DNA of 64,000 nucleotides from Pseudothioglobus sp905182815 (GCF_048087625.1 NZ_CP159805.1:1054001-1118000), one strand, 5' to 3'. Positions 9,450-18,839 are shown, counted from the first letter of the stretch. Notes: generated from the letters alone by a model not told the origin. A program made the numbers and translations.

Positions 9450-10622
9450 CTAAACAATAGCCTGATTTCGCCTCATCATGATTATAAGGGCTAAACCATT
9501 AAGTCCCCATACCAAGCTTAAGAGATACATATTAAAGGTTAATCCAATATATTCAGCTAAATAACCAACCAATGCTGGTCCAAAAATAAAGCCAGCAAAT
9601 CCCATAGTTATAAGATTAGCAACAGTTAAAGATATAGGCTCATCTGTCAGCCTTATAGCTTGCCTAAGAATAATTGCTATAAAGTTGGCTGTTCCAAAAC
9701 CGAATAGTATCATTCCAAAAATAATGACATAAAAATTTGACGTCAATATTGATAGGAAAAGTATTATGCCTGCAATAATACTTAAATAACCACCAACTAA
9801 TTTTTCGCTATATTTATTAATCATTTTTGAGGCGATTAGTCTAGCAGAAATCTCACCAACATTAAAGGCCACTATAACGGCTCCTCCTAAGAAAAGAGGT
9901 ACTAATAAATCTTTTGTTAACCATAAAGCAGACCAATCAAGAATTATGCCCATAGTTGCATAATTCATCATCATTAAAAAGCCAAAAATTAGTACTGATT
10001 TTTTTGGAAATTTAAATCTTGGTGTTTTCTTTAAATCTTCAAATGTTTTTGAGAGTCCAAACTTAAATACTATTAGTGCTCCTAAAACAAGCATTGATCC
10101 AGATATAGAAAAAATTAAACTTACACTTTCAATGTACTTAATTGTAAAGAATGCAGTAATAGCTCCGACTAATGAGCCAAAGCTAAATGCTGCGTGGTAT
10201 AAAGGCGTAATGACCCTAGAAGTCTTTTCTTCAATCATTGATATTTGTGACTGCGCAGAAGGACTAAAAAAACCTACAAAAAAACCAAATGGTACAAAAG
10301 CCAATAAAAACCAGAAGTAATTTGGTGATAGTATTAATAGTAATGGAAGGTACGAAATACCAAGTAAACCAATCGTAATGGCATTTTTAGTGCCAATTTT
10401 TGGAACAATTAATCTCCCTGATGTTTGGTTACCTATTAAATTTGCAATACCGAAAACCAGAAGGCCAATACCAATTTCCGCCTCAGTTATTTGAAGCCTT
10501 TCAGCGTTCCAAGGAATATAAACAAAATATAATCCAATCTGAAAGAGTACTAAGAAGGCGCTAAGAAAGACAGTATAAATACCATTATTATATTTAGCAC
10601 TCTCAGTCATATCAATGCTCAA
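9450..10622 (-). CDS. MFS transporter
   Basis: 390 residues with about twelve hydrophobic membrane segments and no signal peptide. The short loop after helix 2 (GRLIVPKIGTKNA) resembles the MFS signature region, and the GFFVGFFSPSAQSQ segment resembles YbjJ/sugar-porter-like MFS proteins. Substrate unknown. Its start overlaps the stop of the HopJ-family gene by 11 bases, and that gene follows aceE by 6 bases, so the three probably form one transcript. The family call is firm. Confidence 0.85.
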   Translation of the reverse strand: MSIDMTESAKYNNGIYTVFLSAFLVLFQIGLYFVYIPWNAERLQITEAEIGIGLLVFGIANLIGNQTSGRLIVPKIGTKNAITIGLLGISYLPLLLILSPNYFWFLLAFVPFGFFVGFFSPSAQSQISMIEEKTSRVITPLYHAAFSFGSLVGAITAFFTIKYIESVSLIFSISGSMLVLGALIVFKFGLSKTFEDLKKTPRFKFPKKSVLIFGFLMMMNYATMGIILDWSALWLTKDLLVPLFLGGAVIVAFNVGEISARLIASKMINKYSEKLVGGYLSIIAGIILFLSILTSNFYVIIFGMILFGFGTANFIAIILRQAIRLTDEPISLTVANLITMGFAGFIFGPALVGYLAEYIGLTFNMYLLSLVWGLNGLALIIMMRRNQAIV

Positions 10623-10968
10623 ATTCCTTCTTGGGCTTAAGTGTACTTTGATTGATTAAAATTCCCTTCCAGCCATTACTAACGAATCTGCGAATGTTTA
10701 AATGGGAATTATGATTTTCTGGCTCATCAATAACAGATTGATAATGTTCACCAAAACATCTTAACGTTTCTGACTCAGAAAGAGAATGCATCAAGGCAAA
10801 ACAGAAAACCTTTGCAGAGCCTTGATTTTCTTCTTTCGAGTTAACAAGATCACTATTTGTAAAAGCGACATTTAAAAACTCATATTCTTGATCAATGAGA
10901 TTAGTAAAATCAGAAAAATTCATCTTAACTCCTGACCTAAGTTGCTCGAGATACTCTTTGGTATTCAT
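10612..10968 (-). CDS. HopJ family protein
   Basis: 118 residues, cytoplasmic. The pattern FSDFTNLIDQEYEF, AFTNSDLVNS, GSAKVFCFALMHSLSESETL, CFGEHY and LNIRRFVSNGWKGI is that of the HopJ family (PF08888). The family is named after a Pseudomonas type III effector, but most members are ordinary proteins of unknown role in marine and soil bacteria. Nothing here suggests secretion. It sits between aceE and an MFS transporter with near-zero spacing. Confidence 0.82.
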   Translation of the reverse strand: MNTKEYLEQLRSGVKMNFSDFTNLIDQEYEFLNVAFTNSDLVNSKEENQGSAKVFCFALMHSLSESETLRCFGEHYQSVIDEPENHNSHLNIRRFVSNGWKGILINQSTLKPKKEFEH

Positions 10969-10974
10969 CGTTTT

Positions 10975-13626
10975 TTATGTATACATTGGGTTTGACTTAT
11001 TAACATCAATATTAAGTTTTTTAATGGCACTTTTAATTATTTTTGAATCCAGCAAGCCATCATCAACAAGCGCCTTTAATGTTACAAAAACAATATAATT
11101 TGCATTCACCTCAAAAAAATATCTAAGCTCTTTACGAGAATCTGACCTACCAAATCCATCTGTACCTAATACCTCATAATGAAGAGGTATATGCTTACGA
11201 ACCTGCTCTGCATAATTTCTCATATAGTCTGTAGCAGCAATTACTGGGCCAGAAGATTTGCTTAAGCACTGAGTTATGTATGGAACCTTCTTATTTTTAC
11301 TTGTACTAAATAAATTTTCACGATCAATTTTTTGAGCCTCTCTTGTAATCTCATTAAAACTAGTAACACTCCAAACATGCGACATAACACCCCAGTCTTT
11401 TGAGAGCATATCAGCTGCTTTTTCAACTTCTCTAAGAATAGCGCCACTTCCTAATAATTGAACTTCAATTTTGGATTTTCCTACTACTTTTAATGGATAC
11501 ATTCCCTTAATAATTCCTTCTTCAGCGCCTTTAGGAATAGCAGGATGAATATAGTTCTCATTCATAAGTGTTATATAATAAAAAACACTTTCCATATTCT
11601 CATACATACGGCGCATGCCTTCACGCAGAATAACTGCTAATTCATACGCATAAGTTGGATCGTAGGAAACACAATTTGGAATAGTATTAGCAACAATCAA
11701 TGAATCCCCATCTTGATGCTGAAGACCTTCACCAGCAAGCGTAGTTCTTCCAGCAGTACCACCCATCAAAAAACCCTTGGCTTGCATATCTCCAGCAGCC
11801 CAAGCAAGATCACCAACCCTTTGAAAACCAAACTTTGAATAATAAATATAAAAAGGAATCATTGTGACATTATGAGAAGCATAAGATGTTGCAGCAGCAA
11901 TCCAGTCAGAAATTGCTCCAGCTTCATTGATGCCTTCTTGAAGCACCTGGCCTTTAATATCTTCTTTATACCACATAACTTTATCAGAGTCTTCTGGCTC
12001 ATAGAGCTGACCAGAGGAAGAATAAATGCCCATTTGCCTAAAAAGACCCTCCATTCCAAAAGTTCTCGCCTCATCAGGAACAATGGGAACAACTCTTGGA
12101 CCAATCTCTTTATCTCGTATTAATAGTGATAGGAAGCGCACAAATGCCATTGTGCTTGATATTTCCTTTTCATCAGTAGATTTTAGTAGAGGATCAAAAA
12201 CGTTTAATTCTGGTATTTTAAAGGTCTCCAGCTCAAAACTTCTAACAGGTAGATATCCGCCCAAAGCTTCTCGCCTCTCTCTAAGATATTTTAGTTCCTC
12301 ACTATCTTCAGCAGGCTTATAAAAATTGAGCTCTTCTGCATCTTTTTTAGTAACAGGGATATCAAATCTCTGAGCAACACGAACTAGTGCATCAACACCT
12401 AATTTCTTCTGGCTGTGGGTAGTGTTTTGTCCTTCACCAGCCTCTCCCATTCCGTATCCTTTGACTGTTTTTGCCAAAATAACTGTAGGCTGTCCCTTAT
12501 GCTCTTTAGCTGATTTGTAAGCTTGAAAAACCTTATTTGGATCGTGGCCACCTCGAGTAAGCCCAAAAATTTCATCATCAGACATATGCTCAACAAGTTT
12601 AAGAGTTTCAGGATACTTTCCAAAAAAATGCTTACGAACATAAGCACCATCTTTTGCTTTATAGGCCTGATATTCCCCATCTACAACTTCTTCCATTCTT
12701 TGCCTCAAAAGGCCCGAAGTATCATTGGCGATTAATTTATCCCAACCCCTACCCCAAATAACTTTAATTACATTCCAGCCAGCGCCTCGAAACATTCCTT
12801 CAAGCTCTTGAATGATCTTACCATTGCCTCGAACAGGCCCATCTAAACGCTGAAGATTACAATTAATAACAAAAATAAGATTATCCAGCTTTTCTCTACC
12901 TGCTAAAGATATGGCACCAAGAGACTCAGGCTCATCTGTTTCACCATCTCCTATGTAGGCCCAAACGGTTCTTTTATCCGTTTTAATAATTTCTCGATGC
13001 TGAAGATATTTCATAAAACGCGCTTGAAATATCGCCATTATTGGCCCTAGTCCCATAGATACTGTTGGAAACTGCCAAAAATTTGGCATTAACCATGGGT
13101 GGGGATACGATGATAATCCTTCTTGATTAGCCTCCTGCCTAAAGTTAAGCATTTGCTTTTCAGTAATTCTACCTTCTAGAAAGGCTCTTGAATATATACC
13201 AGGTGCAATATGGCCTTGGAAAAATATTAGGTCTGCTCCCTGGTCTAAATTCCCACCTCTATAGAAATGATTGAAACCAACTTCATACAGTGTGGCGCTA
13301 GATGCAAATGATGCAATATGGCCACCAAGCTCAGAAGAGACTTGATTTGCTTTAACGACCATGATCATTGCATTCCATCGTATGATCGATTTAATTCGAT
13401 GCTCAATATCATGCTTAACAACAAGTTCAGTTTCTTTTTCTACTGGAATTGAATTTAAATAAGCTGTATTAACGCCTTGCGGTAAATTCATCCCATCTTC
13501 ATGAGCCATATCCATTAATTTTTGCAGGATATACTTAGCTCTATCTTGCCCTTCAACCCTGGCAACAGATCTAAAAGCTTCTAGCCATTCAATAGTTTCT
13601 TGCGGATCAATATCTTTTTGAGACAT
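10975..13626 (-). CDS. aceE: Pyruvate dehydrogenase E1 component, homodimeric
   Basis: Thiamine-diphosphate enzyme that decarboxylates pyruvate and passes the acetyl group to E2, feeding the TCA cycle. 883 residues, normal length. Visible: the opening DIDPQETIEWLEAFRSV, the ThDP-binding region GDGETDEPESLGAISLAGREKLDNLIFVINCNLQ split around residues 230-265, and the transketolase pyrimidine region FGMEGLFRQMGIYSS. The E2 and E3 genes (aceF, lpd), normally adjacent, are not here; HopJ-family and MFS genes follow instead. The 228-base gap to the divergent phosphomannomutase gene must hold both promoters. Confidence 0.97.
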   Translation of the reverse strand: MSQKDIDPQETIEWLEAFRSVARVEGQDRAKYILQKLMDMAHEDGMNLPQGVNTAYLNSIPVEKETELVVKHDIEHRIKSIIRWNAMIMVVKANQVSSELGGHIASFASSATLYEVGFNHFYRGGNLDQGADLIFFQGHIAPGIYSRAFLEGRITEKQMLNFRQEANQEGLSSYPHPWLMPNFWQFPTVSMGLGPIMAIFQARFMKYLQHREIIKTDKRTVWAYIGDGETDEPESLGAISLAGREKLDNLIFVINCNLQRLDGPVRGNGKIIQELEGMFRGAGWNVIKVIWGRGWDKLIANDTSGLLRQRMEEVVDGEYQAYKAKDGAYVRKHFFGKYPETLKLVEHMSDDEIFGLTRGGHDPNKVFQAYKSAKEHKGQPTVILAKTVKGYGMGEAGEGQNTTHSQKKLGVDALVRVAQRFDIPVTKKDAEELNFYKPAEDSEELKYLRERREALGGYLPVRSFELETFKIPELNVFDPLLKSTDEKEISSTMAFVRFLSLLIRDKEIGPRVVPIVPDEARTFGMEGLFRQMGIYSSSGQLYEPEDSDKVMWYKEDIKGQVLQEGINEAGAISDWIAAATSYASHNVTMIPFYIYYSKFGFQRVGDLAWAAGDMQAKGFLMGGTAGRTTLAGEGLQHQDGDSLIVANTIPNCVSYDPTYAYELAVILREGMRRMYENMESVFYYITLMNENYIHPAIPKGAEEGIIKGMYPLKVVGKSKIEVQLLGSGAILREVEKAADMLSKDWGVMSHVWSVTSFNEITREAQKIDRENLFSTSKNKKVPYITQCLSKSSGPVIAATDYMRNYAEQVRKHIPLHYEVLGTDGFGRSDSRKELRYFFEVNANYIVFVTLKALVDDGLLDSKIIKSAIKKLNIDVNKSNPMYT

Positions 13627-13887
13627 AAAATTTGATTTAATTTAATTCAACAGAAAAGGTTTGAAATTCAACTTTTGTGGATATTATCCCTAAAAAGTTA
13701 ACTCAAAATCACCTTAATAAAGTGCAGTTTAAGCTTAAAGAAAAGTCTTTATAGATATTGAGAAAAAAAGCGATTAGCTAGCATTATCAATAAATCTTTT
13801 TATTTTGTTCCTTTAGAAGTCTTCTATCGATTTCTAAAATAAAAATTTGTTAAAATGACTTCAACTTTAATCTTTACAAATATTTTA

Positions 13888-15261
13888 ATGAATATTTCAA
13901 CTTCAATCTTCAAAGCCTACGATATAAGAGGTATTGTTGAAACTGAACTAACACCAGAAATTGTCAAATTGATAGGCAAGGCTGTTGGTAGCGAATCTAT
14001 TGAAAAAGGTGAAAGAGGTGTTGTTGTAGGAAGAGATGGACGCTTAACGGGACCAGAATTATCAGATGCATTGATTTCAGGCCTTCTTGAGAGTGGCTGT
14101 CACGTGGTGAATATAGGTATGGTCCCATCTCCAGTTGTGTATTTTGCAACTTACACCAAAGGAGCAACATCAGGCGTTATGATTACTGGGTCACACAACC
14201 CTGCAGAATATAATGGATTAAAAATTATGGTCGCAGGCGAAACTCTTTCAGCTGAAAGAATTCAAGACCTACTTAAAAGAATTAATGAGAACAATTTTTC
14301 TTCTGGTTCTGGAACTTCAACTTCTATAAATATCGATCAAAACTATATAGACACGATTAAGTCAGATATCAAAATTGAGAAAGATCTCAAAATTGTAATT
14401 GATTGTGGCAATGGCGTAGCAGGTAACATTGCTCCTCAATTGTTTGAAGCATTAGGCGTTAAAGTTACCAAACTCTTTTGTTTAGTTGATGGCAGGTTTC
14501 CAAACCACCACCCAGATCCATCTAAACCCGAAAATTTACAAGATTTAATCCAAGAAGTTAAAGATACTAACTCTGACTTAGGCCTTGCTTTTGATGGAGA
14601 TGGAGATAGGTTAGGATTGGTTGACAACAAAGGTCAAATCATTTGGGCTGATCAGCAAATGATGCTTTACTCTAAGGATGTATTAAGTAGAAATAAAGGT
14701 GCAAAAATTATTTTTGATGTGAAGTGCTCTTCACTTCTGCCTAAATTTATTTCTGAAAATGGAGGTGAACCAATTATGTCCAGAACCGGGCACAGTTTTA
14801 TTAAACAAAAACTTACAGAAACTAAAGCAGAGCTAGCTGGAGAAATGTCAGGACATATATTCTTTAAGGAGCGCTGGTATGGATTTGATGATGCTCTTTA
14901 TACTGGTGCAAGGTTATTAGAAATTATCTCTAAGAGCAATAAGTCATGTTTTGAAATTTTTGATGAAATGCCAGTAAACCTAAGTACCCCTGAAATTAAT
15001 ATTAACTTTGAGAAGCATGGTCAGCAATTTGAAGCAATGAATAAATTATCAGCGGACATTAATTTTCCCAATGCCACTATTATTACTATTGATGGCGTTA
15101 GAGTCGACTACGAAAATTGTTGGGGGCTAGTCAGGGCTTCCAATACAACCCCTTGCTTAGTTTTACGTTTTGAAGCTAATGACAATAAATCGCTAAATGA
15201 AATAAAGACAAAGTTTGCTGAATGGCTTAAATCGAATGGTATTTCTACAGATTCTTTATAG
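13888..15261 (+). CDS. Phosphomannomutase/phosphoglucomutase
   Basis: Interconverts hexose 1- and 6-phosphates, supplying mannose-1-P or glucose-1-P for surface polysaccharide. I start at 13888 (MNISTSIFKAYDIRGIV) rather than the ATG at 13855, because family members begin shortly before KAYDIRG and the extra 11 residues look non-coding. Visible: catalytic phosphoserine loop TGSHNPAEYNG, metal-binding DGDGDR, sugar-binding GEMSGHIFF, and the C-terminal phosphate-binding RASNTTPCLVLRFE. 457 residues from this start, the AlgC/ManB size. Specificity cannot be read from sequence. Confidence 0.9.
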   Translation: MNISTSIFKAYDIRGIVETELTPEIVKLIGKAVGSESIEKGERGVVVGRDGRLTGPELSDALISGLLESGCHVVNIGMVPSPVVYFATYTKGATSGVMITGSHNPAEYNGLKIMVAGETLSAERIQDLLKRINENNFSSGSGTSTSINIDQNYIDTIKSDIKIEKDLKIVIDCGNGVAGNIAPQLFEALGVKVTKLFCLVDGRFPNHHPDPSKPENLQDLIQEVKDTNSDLGLAFDGDGDRLGLVDNKGQIIWADQQMMLYSKDVLSRNKGAKIIFDVKCSSLLPKFISENGGEPIMSRTGHSFIKQKLTETKAELAGEMSGHIFFKERWYGFDDALYTGARLLEIISKSNKSCFEIFDEMPVNLSTPEININFEKHGQQFEAMNKLSADINFPNATIITIDGVRVDYENCWGLVRASNTTPCLVLRFEANDNKSLNEIKTKFAEWLKSNGISTDSL

Positions 15262-15289
15262 TTGAAAAATTTAAAAAATAAGGTATAAA
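15262..15289 (+). promoter_or_regulatory. Sigma-70 promoter of the dmdA-like gene
   Basis: TTGAAA at 15262-15267 and TATAAA at 15284-15289 with a 16-base spacer, directly after the phosphomannomutase stop. It lies about 70 bases upstream of the chosen dmdA start. Confidence 0.6.
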
Positions 15290-15359
15290 ATACACTTTTT
15301 TATCTTTGCAAGACAACATTCTTTTAAAAAGTAATAATACTAAACTTGGAGCAACCCCA

Positions 15360-16475
15360 ATGGATGGACATGTCAACTTTACCCTTTCAGATCGCTTAAG
15401 AAAATCCCCATATTACGAGGCTACTCTTAAAGCAGGAGCTAAAACTTTCACGTTATACAATCATATGATTATGCCCACTTCTTATGAAGGTGCAGAGGCT
15501 GACTACTGGAATTTAATTAATAACGTCACGATGTGGGATGTTGCTGCTGAGAGGCAAGTTGAAATAATTGGTGGTGATGCGTATAAATTTGTTGAATATA
15601 TTACTTCTAGAGATCTCTCAAAACTCCAAATTGGTCAAGGAAAATATGCCCTTATTACTGATGAAAATGGTGGAATTATAAATGATCCAATAATATTAAA
15701 ATTGGCTGAAAATCATTTTTGGCTTTCGATTGCTGATAGTGATGTTTTACTATGGACTCGTGGACTTGTCTGTGGACTTGGCTGGGATGTTCAGATTAGT
15801 GAGCCAGATGTATCTCCCCTCGCTATCCAAGGACCTAACCACTTGCCATTAATGATTGATTTGTTTGGTGACTGGGTTAAAGATATCAAGTATTTCTTTT
15901 TTAAAGAAGTTGAGTTAGAAGGCATTCCTCTCATTGTCCAAAAATCAGGGTGGAGTAAGCAAGGTGGTTTTGAGCTCTATCTTCGTGATGGCTCTAAAGG
16001 CCAAAAGCTCTGGGATATTGTTGCTACTGCCGGTAAAAAATATGACATTAAGCCTGGAACTCCAAACAATATTGAAAGAGTTGAGTCGGGTCTTTTTTCA
16101 TGGGGTAATGACATGGATATAAATAGCAACCCCCTAGAGCTTCCTTTAGCTAATTTTTGTCAGCTCGATAAAGAAGCTGATTACTTAAGTAGAAATGCAC
16201 TCCATAGAATACGCTCTGAAGGTATCACTAAAAAACTAGTTGGCCTTGTTGTTGAGGGTGATGCATTTATTGGTGGCTGTGCTAGCCCATGGCAAGTTAA
16301 AAGTGGCAACAAAATATGTGGAAAGGTTACTAGCGCTGCATATTCACCAAGACTAAAAATTAATATGGCTATGGCCACTCTTGACAAAGGCTTCAATGAT
16401 ATAGACTCAGAAGTAGAAGTAGAAACGCCTTGGGGCAAAAGACTAGGGAAAGTTTCACCAATTCCCTTTAACTAA
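15360..16475 (+). CDS. dmdA: Dimethylsulfoniopropionate demethylase-like (GcvT family)
   Basis: Probable DMSP demethylase, moving a methyl group from DMSP to tetrahydrofolate to give methylmercaptopropionate. I start at the ATG at 15360 because GGAG lies 8 bases upstream and the frame before it is not DmdA-like. 371 residues. From memory, DmdA hallmarks seen here include LYNHMIMPTSYEG, WDVAAERQVEI, SDSDVLLW, EPDVSPLAIQGP and SGWSKQGGFELYL. These separate it from glycine-cleavage GcvT, which lacks the SDSDVLLW and EPDVSPLA context. It is followed after 8 bases by a LysE-type exporter. A related aminomethyltransferase is the alternative; biochemical proof would be needed. Confidence 0.82.
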   Translation: MDGHVNFTLSDRLRKSPYYEATLKAGAKTFTLYNHMIMPTSYEGAEADYWNLINNVTMWDVAAERQVEIIGGDAYKFVEYITSRDLSKLQIGQGKYALITDENGGIINDPIILKLAENHFWLSIADSDVLLWTRGLVCGLGWDVQISEPDVSPLAIQGPNHLPLMIDLFGDWVKDIKYFFFKEVELEGIPLIVQKSGWSKQGGFELYLRDGSKGQKLWDIVATAGKKYDIKPGTPNNIERVESGLFSWGNDMDINSNPLELPLANFCQLDKEADYLSRNALHRIRSEGITKKLVGLVVEGDAFIGGCASPWQVKSGNKICGKVTSAAYSPRLKINMAMATLDKGFNDIDSEVEVETPWGKRLGKVSPIPFN

Positions 16476-16483
16476 ATGAACTT

Positions 16484-17104
16484 ATGGAATTAACTGTCTG
16501 GCTTGGGCTATTAGCATCTGCACTTTTTATTAGTATATCCCCTGGCCCTGGAGCAATTTTTTCAATAAGTCAGGGCACTCAATATGGCTTGAAGAGATCT
16601 ATAATTTCAGTAATTGGCCTGCAACTTGGATTAATGAGTCAAATTATATTTCTGCTGCTAGGACTAGGAGTATTAATTGATCAGTTTCCAAGTATTTTTT
16701 CAATAATTAAAATGCTGGGAATGCTTTACTTAATTGCGCTAGGAATTATGCAATGGCTTAAAAAAATTGAACAGATATCTACTTCTAAAGCCTACCTAGA
16801 TAAAGCTTTTAACCCTTTGAGTTCCCTTCTAAAGGGTTTTTTTGTGAACATAACAAACATCAAAGGCACCGTTTTTTTTCTTGCATTAATACCACTTTTT
16901 GTCGATTTAACTGCCCTTAAAATTTCTACTTGTTTAATTTTAACTGCAACATTAATTAGTGTTGATTTAATTGTAATGATTGGCTACGTCATGCTTGCTG
17001 AAATATCAAAATCATTTCTGTCGGACCCAAAAAAAATATTATGGCAAAATAGAGTTACTGGTTCCACATTAATTCTTATTGGTTTAATAATGGGTACGTC
17101 TTAA
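16484..17104 (+). CDS. LysE/RhtB family exporter
   Basis: 206 residues, about six transmembrane helices, inner membrane. The opening LASALFISISPGPGAIFSIS is the LysE/RhtB signature (SPGPG). The family exports amino acids or related small molecules by proton antiport. It starts 8 bases after the dmdA-like gene, suggesting one operon. The substrate is unknown; export of a methylated sulfur or amino compound is only a guess from context. Confidence 0.85.
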   Translation: MELTVWLGLLASALFISISPGPGAIFSISQGTQYGLKRSIISVIGLQLGLMSQIIFLLLGLGVLIDQFPSIFSIIKMLGMLYLIALGIMQWLKKIEQISTSKAYLDKAFNPLSSLLKGFFVNITNIKGTVFFLALIPLFVDLTALKISTCLILTATLISVDLIVMIGYVMLAEISKSFLSDPKKILWQNRVTGSTLILIGLIMGTS

Positions 17105-17114
17105 CTAGATTTTT

Positions 17115-17528
17115 ATGAGTGTCTTTCATTTAGCATATACAGTGACTGATCTAGAGTCTACAAGAAGATTCTATGGGAGTCTTTTAGGGTGTCCTGAGGG
17201 AAGAAGCTCAGAAACCTGGGTAGATTTCAATTTTTTTGGAAACCAACTCTCGCTTCATGTTGGTGAGGTAATAAAAAGCAGCAAAACTAGCTCAAGTGTT
17301 GAAGGTGTTTCAGTTCCTATACCTCACTTTGGCTGCGTGCTAGATTGGAATACATTTAATGATTTAGCCCATAAACTGCAATCAAAATCTGTTAAATTCA
17401 TTATTACTCCTAATGTTAGGTTTTTAGGCCAACCTGGTGAGCAGGCAACAATGTTTTTTGAGGACTATTCAGGTAACTCTATCGAACTCAAAGCCTACAA
17501 AAATGTAACAGAAGTGTTTAGCAAATAA
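17115..17528 (+). CDS. VOC (glyoxalase/dioxygenase fold) family protein
   Basis: 137 residues with two beta-alpha-beta-beta-beta modules. VFHLAYTVTDLESTRRFYGSLLGC is the standard VOC start with a candidate metal-ligand His; HFGCVLDW supplies a second His and NSIELKAY a C-terminal Glu, so the metal site looks complete. Members isomerise or cleave many substrates; none can be assigned. Tucked between two LysE-type exporters with 10- and 19-base gaps, so probably cotranscribed. Confidence 0.8.
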   Translation: MSVFHLAYTVTDLESTRRFYGSLLGCPEGRSSETWVDFNFFGNQLSLHVGEVIKSSKTSSSVEGVSVPIPHFGCVLDWNTFNDLAHKLQSKSVKFIITPNVRFLGQPGEQATMFFEDYSGNSIELKAYKNVTEVFSK

Positions 17529-17547
17529 CTACGCCAAAGGTTTATAA

Positions 17548-18177
17548 ATGTTAGAAGTATTGAGTATTGAAACAATAATAACTTTTATTACTGCATCTGT
17601 AGTTCTGAGCCTAGTTCCTGGGCCTGACAATCTATTTGTTATGAGTAATTCAGCTTTAAGGGGATGGAAAATTGGACTCTATACTACACTTGGTCTTTGC
17701 ACAGGGCTCATAGGACACACAATCTTAGTTGCGATTGGTGTAAGTGTTATTTTTCAAACAAGTGTAATTGCCTTCAATGGACTGAAAATTATTGGCGCTT
17801 TTTACCTTGTGTATCTTGCATGGCTATCGATTCAAAATAAAGAGTTAAACTTAGGGAAAGCCTCCCAAGACAGTTCAAATAAATCATACTATTTAACGGG
17901 TGTTGTTATGAACCTAACCAACCCAAAAGTAGCAATCTTTTTTTTGGTCTTTTTGCCTCAGTTTGTAAATTCCAATAATAATATCTCATCTCAGGTATTT
18001 CTTCTTGGATTACTATTCATTTTTAGTGCATTTTTTGTTTTCACATTAATTGCCTATTTATCTAGCTTTCTTGAAGGAACTTTAAAAAAATCAAAAACTA
18101 TAAATAAAAATCTTAACCTTATTGCAGCTTTAATATATGTTGCTCTAGCGGTTAATCTTTTTTTTGTTCACTTATAG
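17548..18177 (+). CDS. LysE/RhtB family exporter
   Basis: 209 residues, six predicted membrane helices. Signature LVPGPDNLFVMSNSALRG in helix 1 and NLTNPKVAIFFLVFLPQF in the middle, typical of the RhtB (homoserine/threonine exporter-like) branch. A second member of the same family within 1.1 kb but clearly diverged from the first, so not a recent duplicate. AGG lies just ahead of the ATG. Substrate unknown. Confidence 0.87.
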   Translation: MLEVLSIETIITFITASVVLSLVPGPDNLFVMSNSALRGWKIGLYTTLGLCTGLIGHTILVAIGVSVIFQTSVIAFNGLKIIGAFYLVYLAWLSIQNKELNLGKASQDSSNKSYYLTGVVMNLTNPKVAIFFLVFLPQFVNSNNNISSQVFLLGLLFIFSAFFVFTLIAYLSSFLEGTLKKSKTINKNLNLIAALIYVALAVNLFFVHL

Positions 18178-18183
18178 GTCATT

Positions 18184-18606
18184 ATGAAAAATATTTCTGC
18201 AATTACAACTAGCTATAAATCTAATCATAAAGAAATATGTGAAGTCAGATTTAAAGTTTTCGTTGATGAGCAAAACGTCCCTGAAGAGCTTGAAATAGAT
18301 GGGCTAGATGATGACGCTAATCATATACTCATATTATTAGATGACAAAGCAATAGGAACAGGAAGAATTTTGTCTGATGGGCATATAGGAAGGGTAGCTG
18401 TTTTAAAACAATTTCGAGGCAAGGGTGTTGGTAAATTAATTATGAAAATGCTCATTGAGTGGGCTCAAGAAAATCAATTAAAAAGCTTATGGCTTTCGTC
18501 TCAGTGGCATGCTCGTGGATTTTATATTGATCTTAAATTTACTTGTACTGGTGAAAAGTATGAAGAGGCTGGCATTGATCATATAAAAATGACAAGAAAG
18601 CTTTAG
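18184..18606 (+). CDS. GNAT family N-acetyltransferase (YjcF/ElaA-like)
   Basis: 140 residues, one GNAT domain. EVRFKVFVDEQNVPEELEIDG is the N-terminal pattern of the YjcF/ElaA-like group; the acetyl-CoA pyrophosphate loop is RVAVLKQFRGKGVGKLIM (Q/RxxGxG/A). Substrate unknown. It follows the RhtB-type gene by 6 bases and probably closes the plus-strand unit that starts at the dmdA-like gene. Confidence 0.85.
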   Translation: MKNISAITTSYKSNHKEICEVRFKVFVDEQNVPEELEIDGLDDDANHILILLDDKAIGTGRILSDGHIGRVAVLKQFRGKGVGKLIMKMLIEWAQENQLKSLWLSSQWHARGFYIDLKFTCTGEKYEEAGIDHIKMTRKL

Positions 18607-18650
18607 TTGTAGGGGTTTTCATGTTTCAGTTTTCACCAAATACTGCGTTA

Positions 18651-18830
18651 TTACTCACCAAAATAATCGTTGTCTCTGACATCATTGAAGTCTCTAGATA
18701 GAAACTTTCCAAGCCTAATAATAGACCAGAAAAAAGCAAAGTACATAATTAGTTTTATAACTAAATAGATATCCTTAGAATAAAAACCAACAATTATTAC
18801 AATTAATGAAAGTAAGATAAGTTTTTTCAT
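18651..18830 (-). CDS. Small hypothetical membrane protein (59 aa)
   Basis: An ATG-started frame of 59 codons read on the minus strand. MKKLILLSLIVIIVGFY forms a first hydrophobic segment, a second follows (YLVIKLIMYFAFFWSII), then a charged tail (LGKFLSRDFNDVRDND) ending in YFGE. It begins 9 bases after the DUF2007 gene stop on the same strand, which supports cotranscription. No clear Shine-Dalgarno, no family recognised. Hydrophobicity, positive N-terminus and the conserved-looking tail argue for a real gene; similarity to relatives is needed to confirm. Confidence 0.5.
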   Translation of the reverse strand: MKKLILLSLIVIIVGFYSKDIYLVIKLIMYFAFFWSIIRLGKFLSRDFNDVRDNDYFGE

Positions 18831-18839
18831 AAGAACAGT

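Noticed and set aside
11859..12680. Several frames of 80-98 codons inside aceE on both strands
   Set aside because: They overlap a clearly conserved gene and show no start signals or family features.
15306..15308. TTG start of the dmdA-like gene, adding 18 residues
   Set aside because: No ribosome site there; the ATG at 15360 has GGAG at proper spacing and the extra residues do not resemble DmdA.
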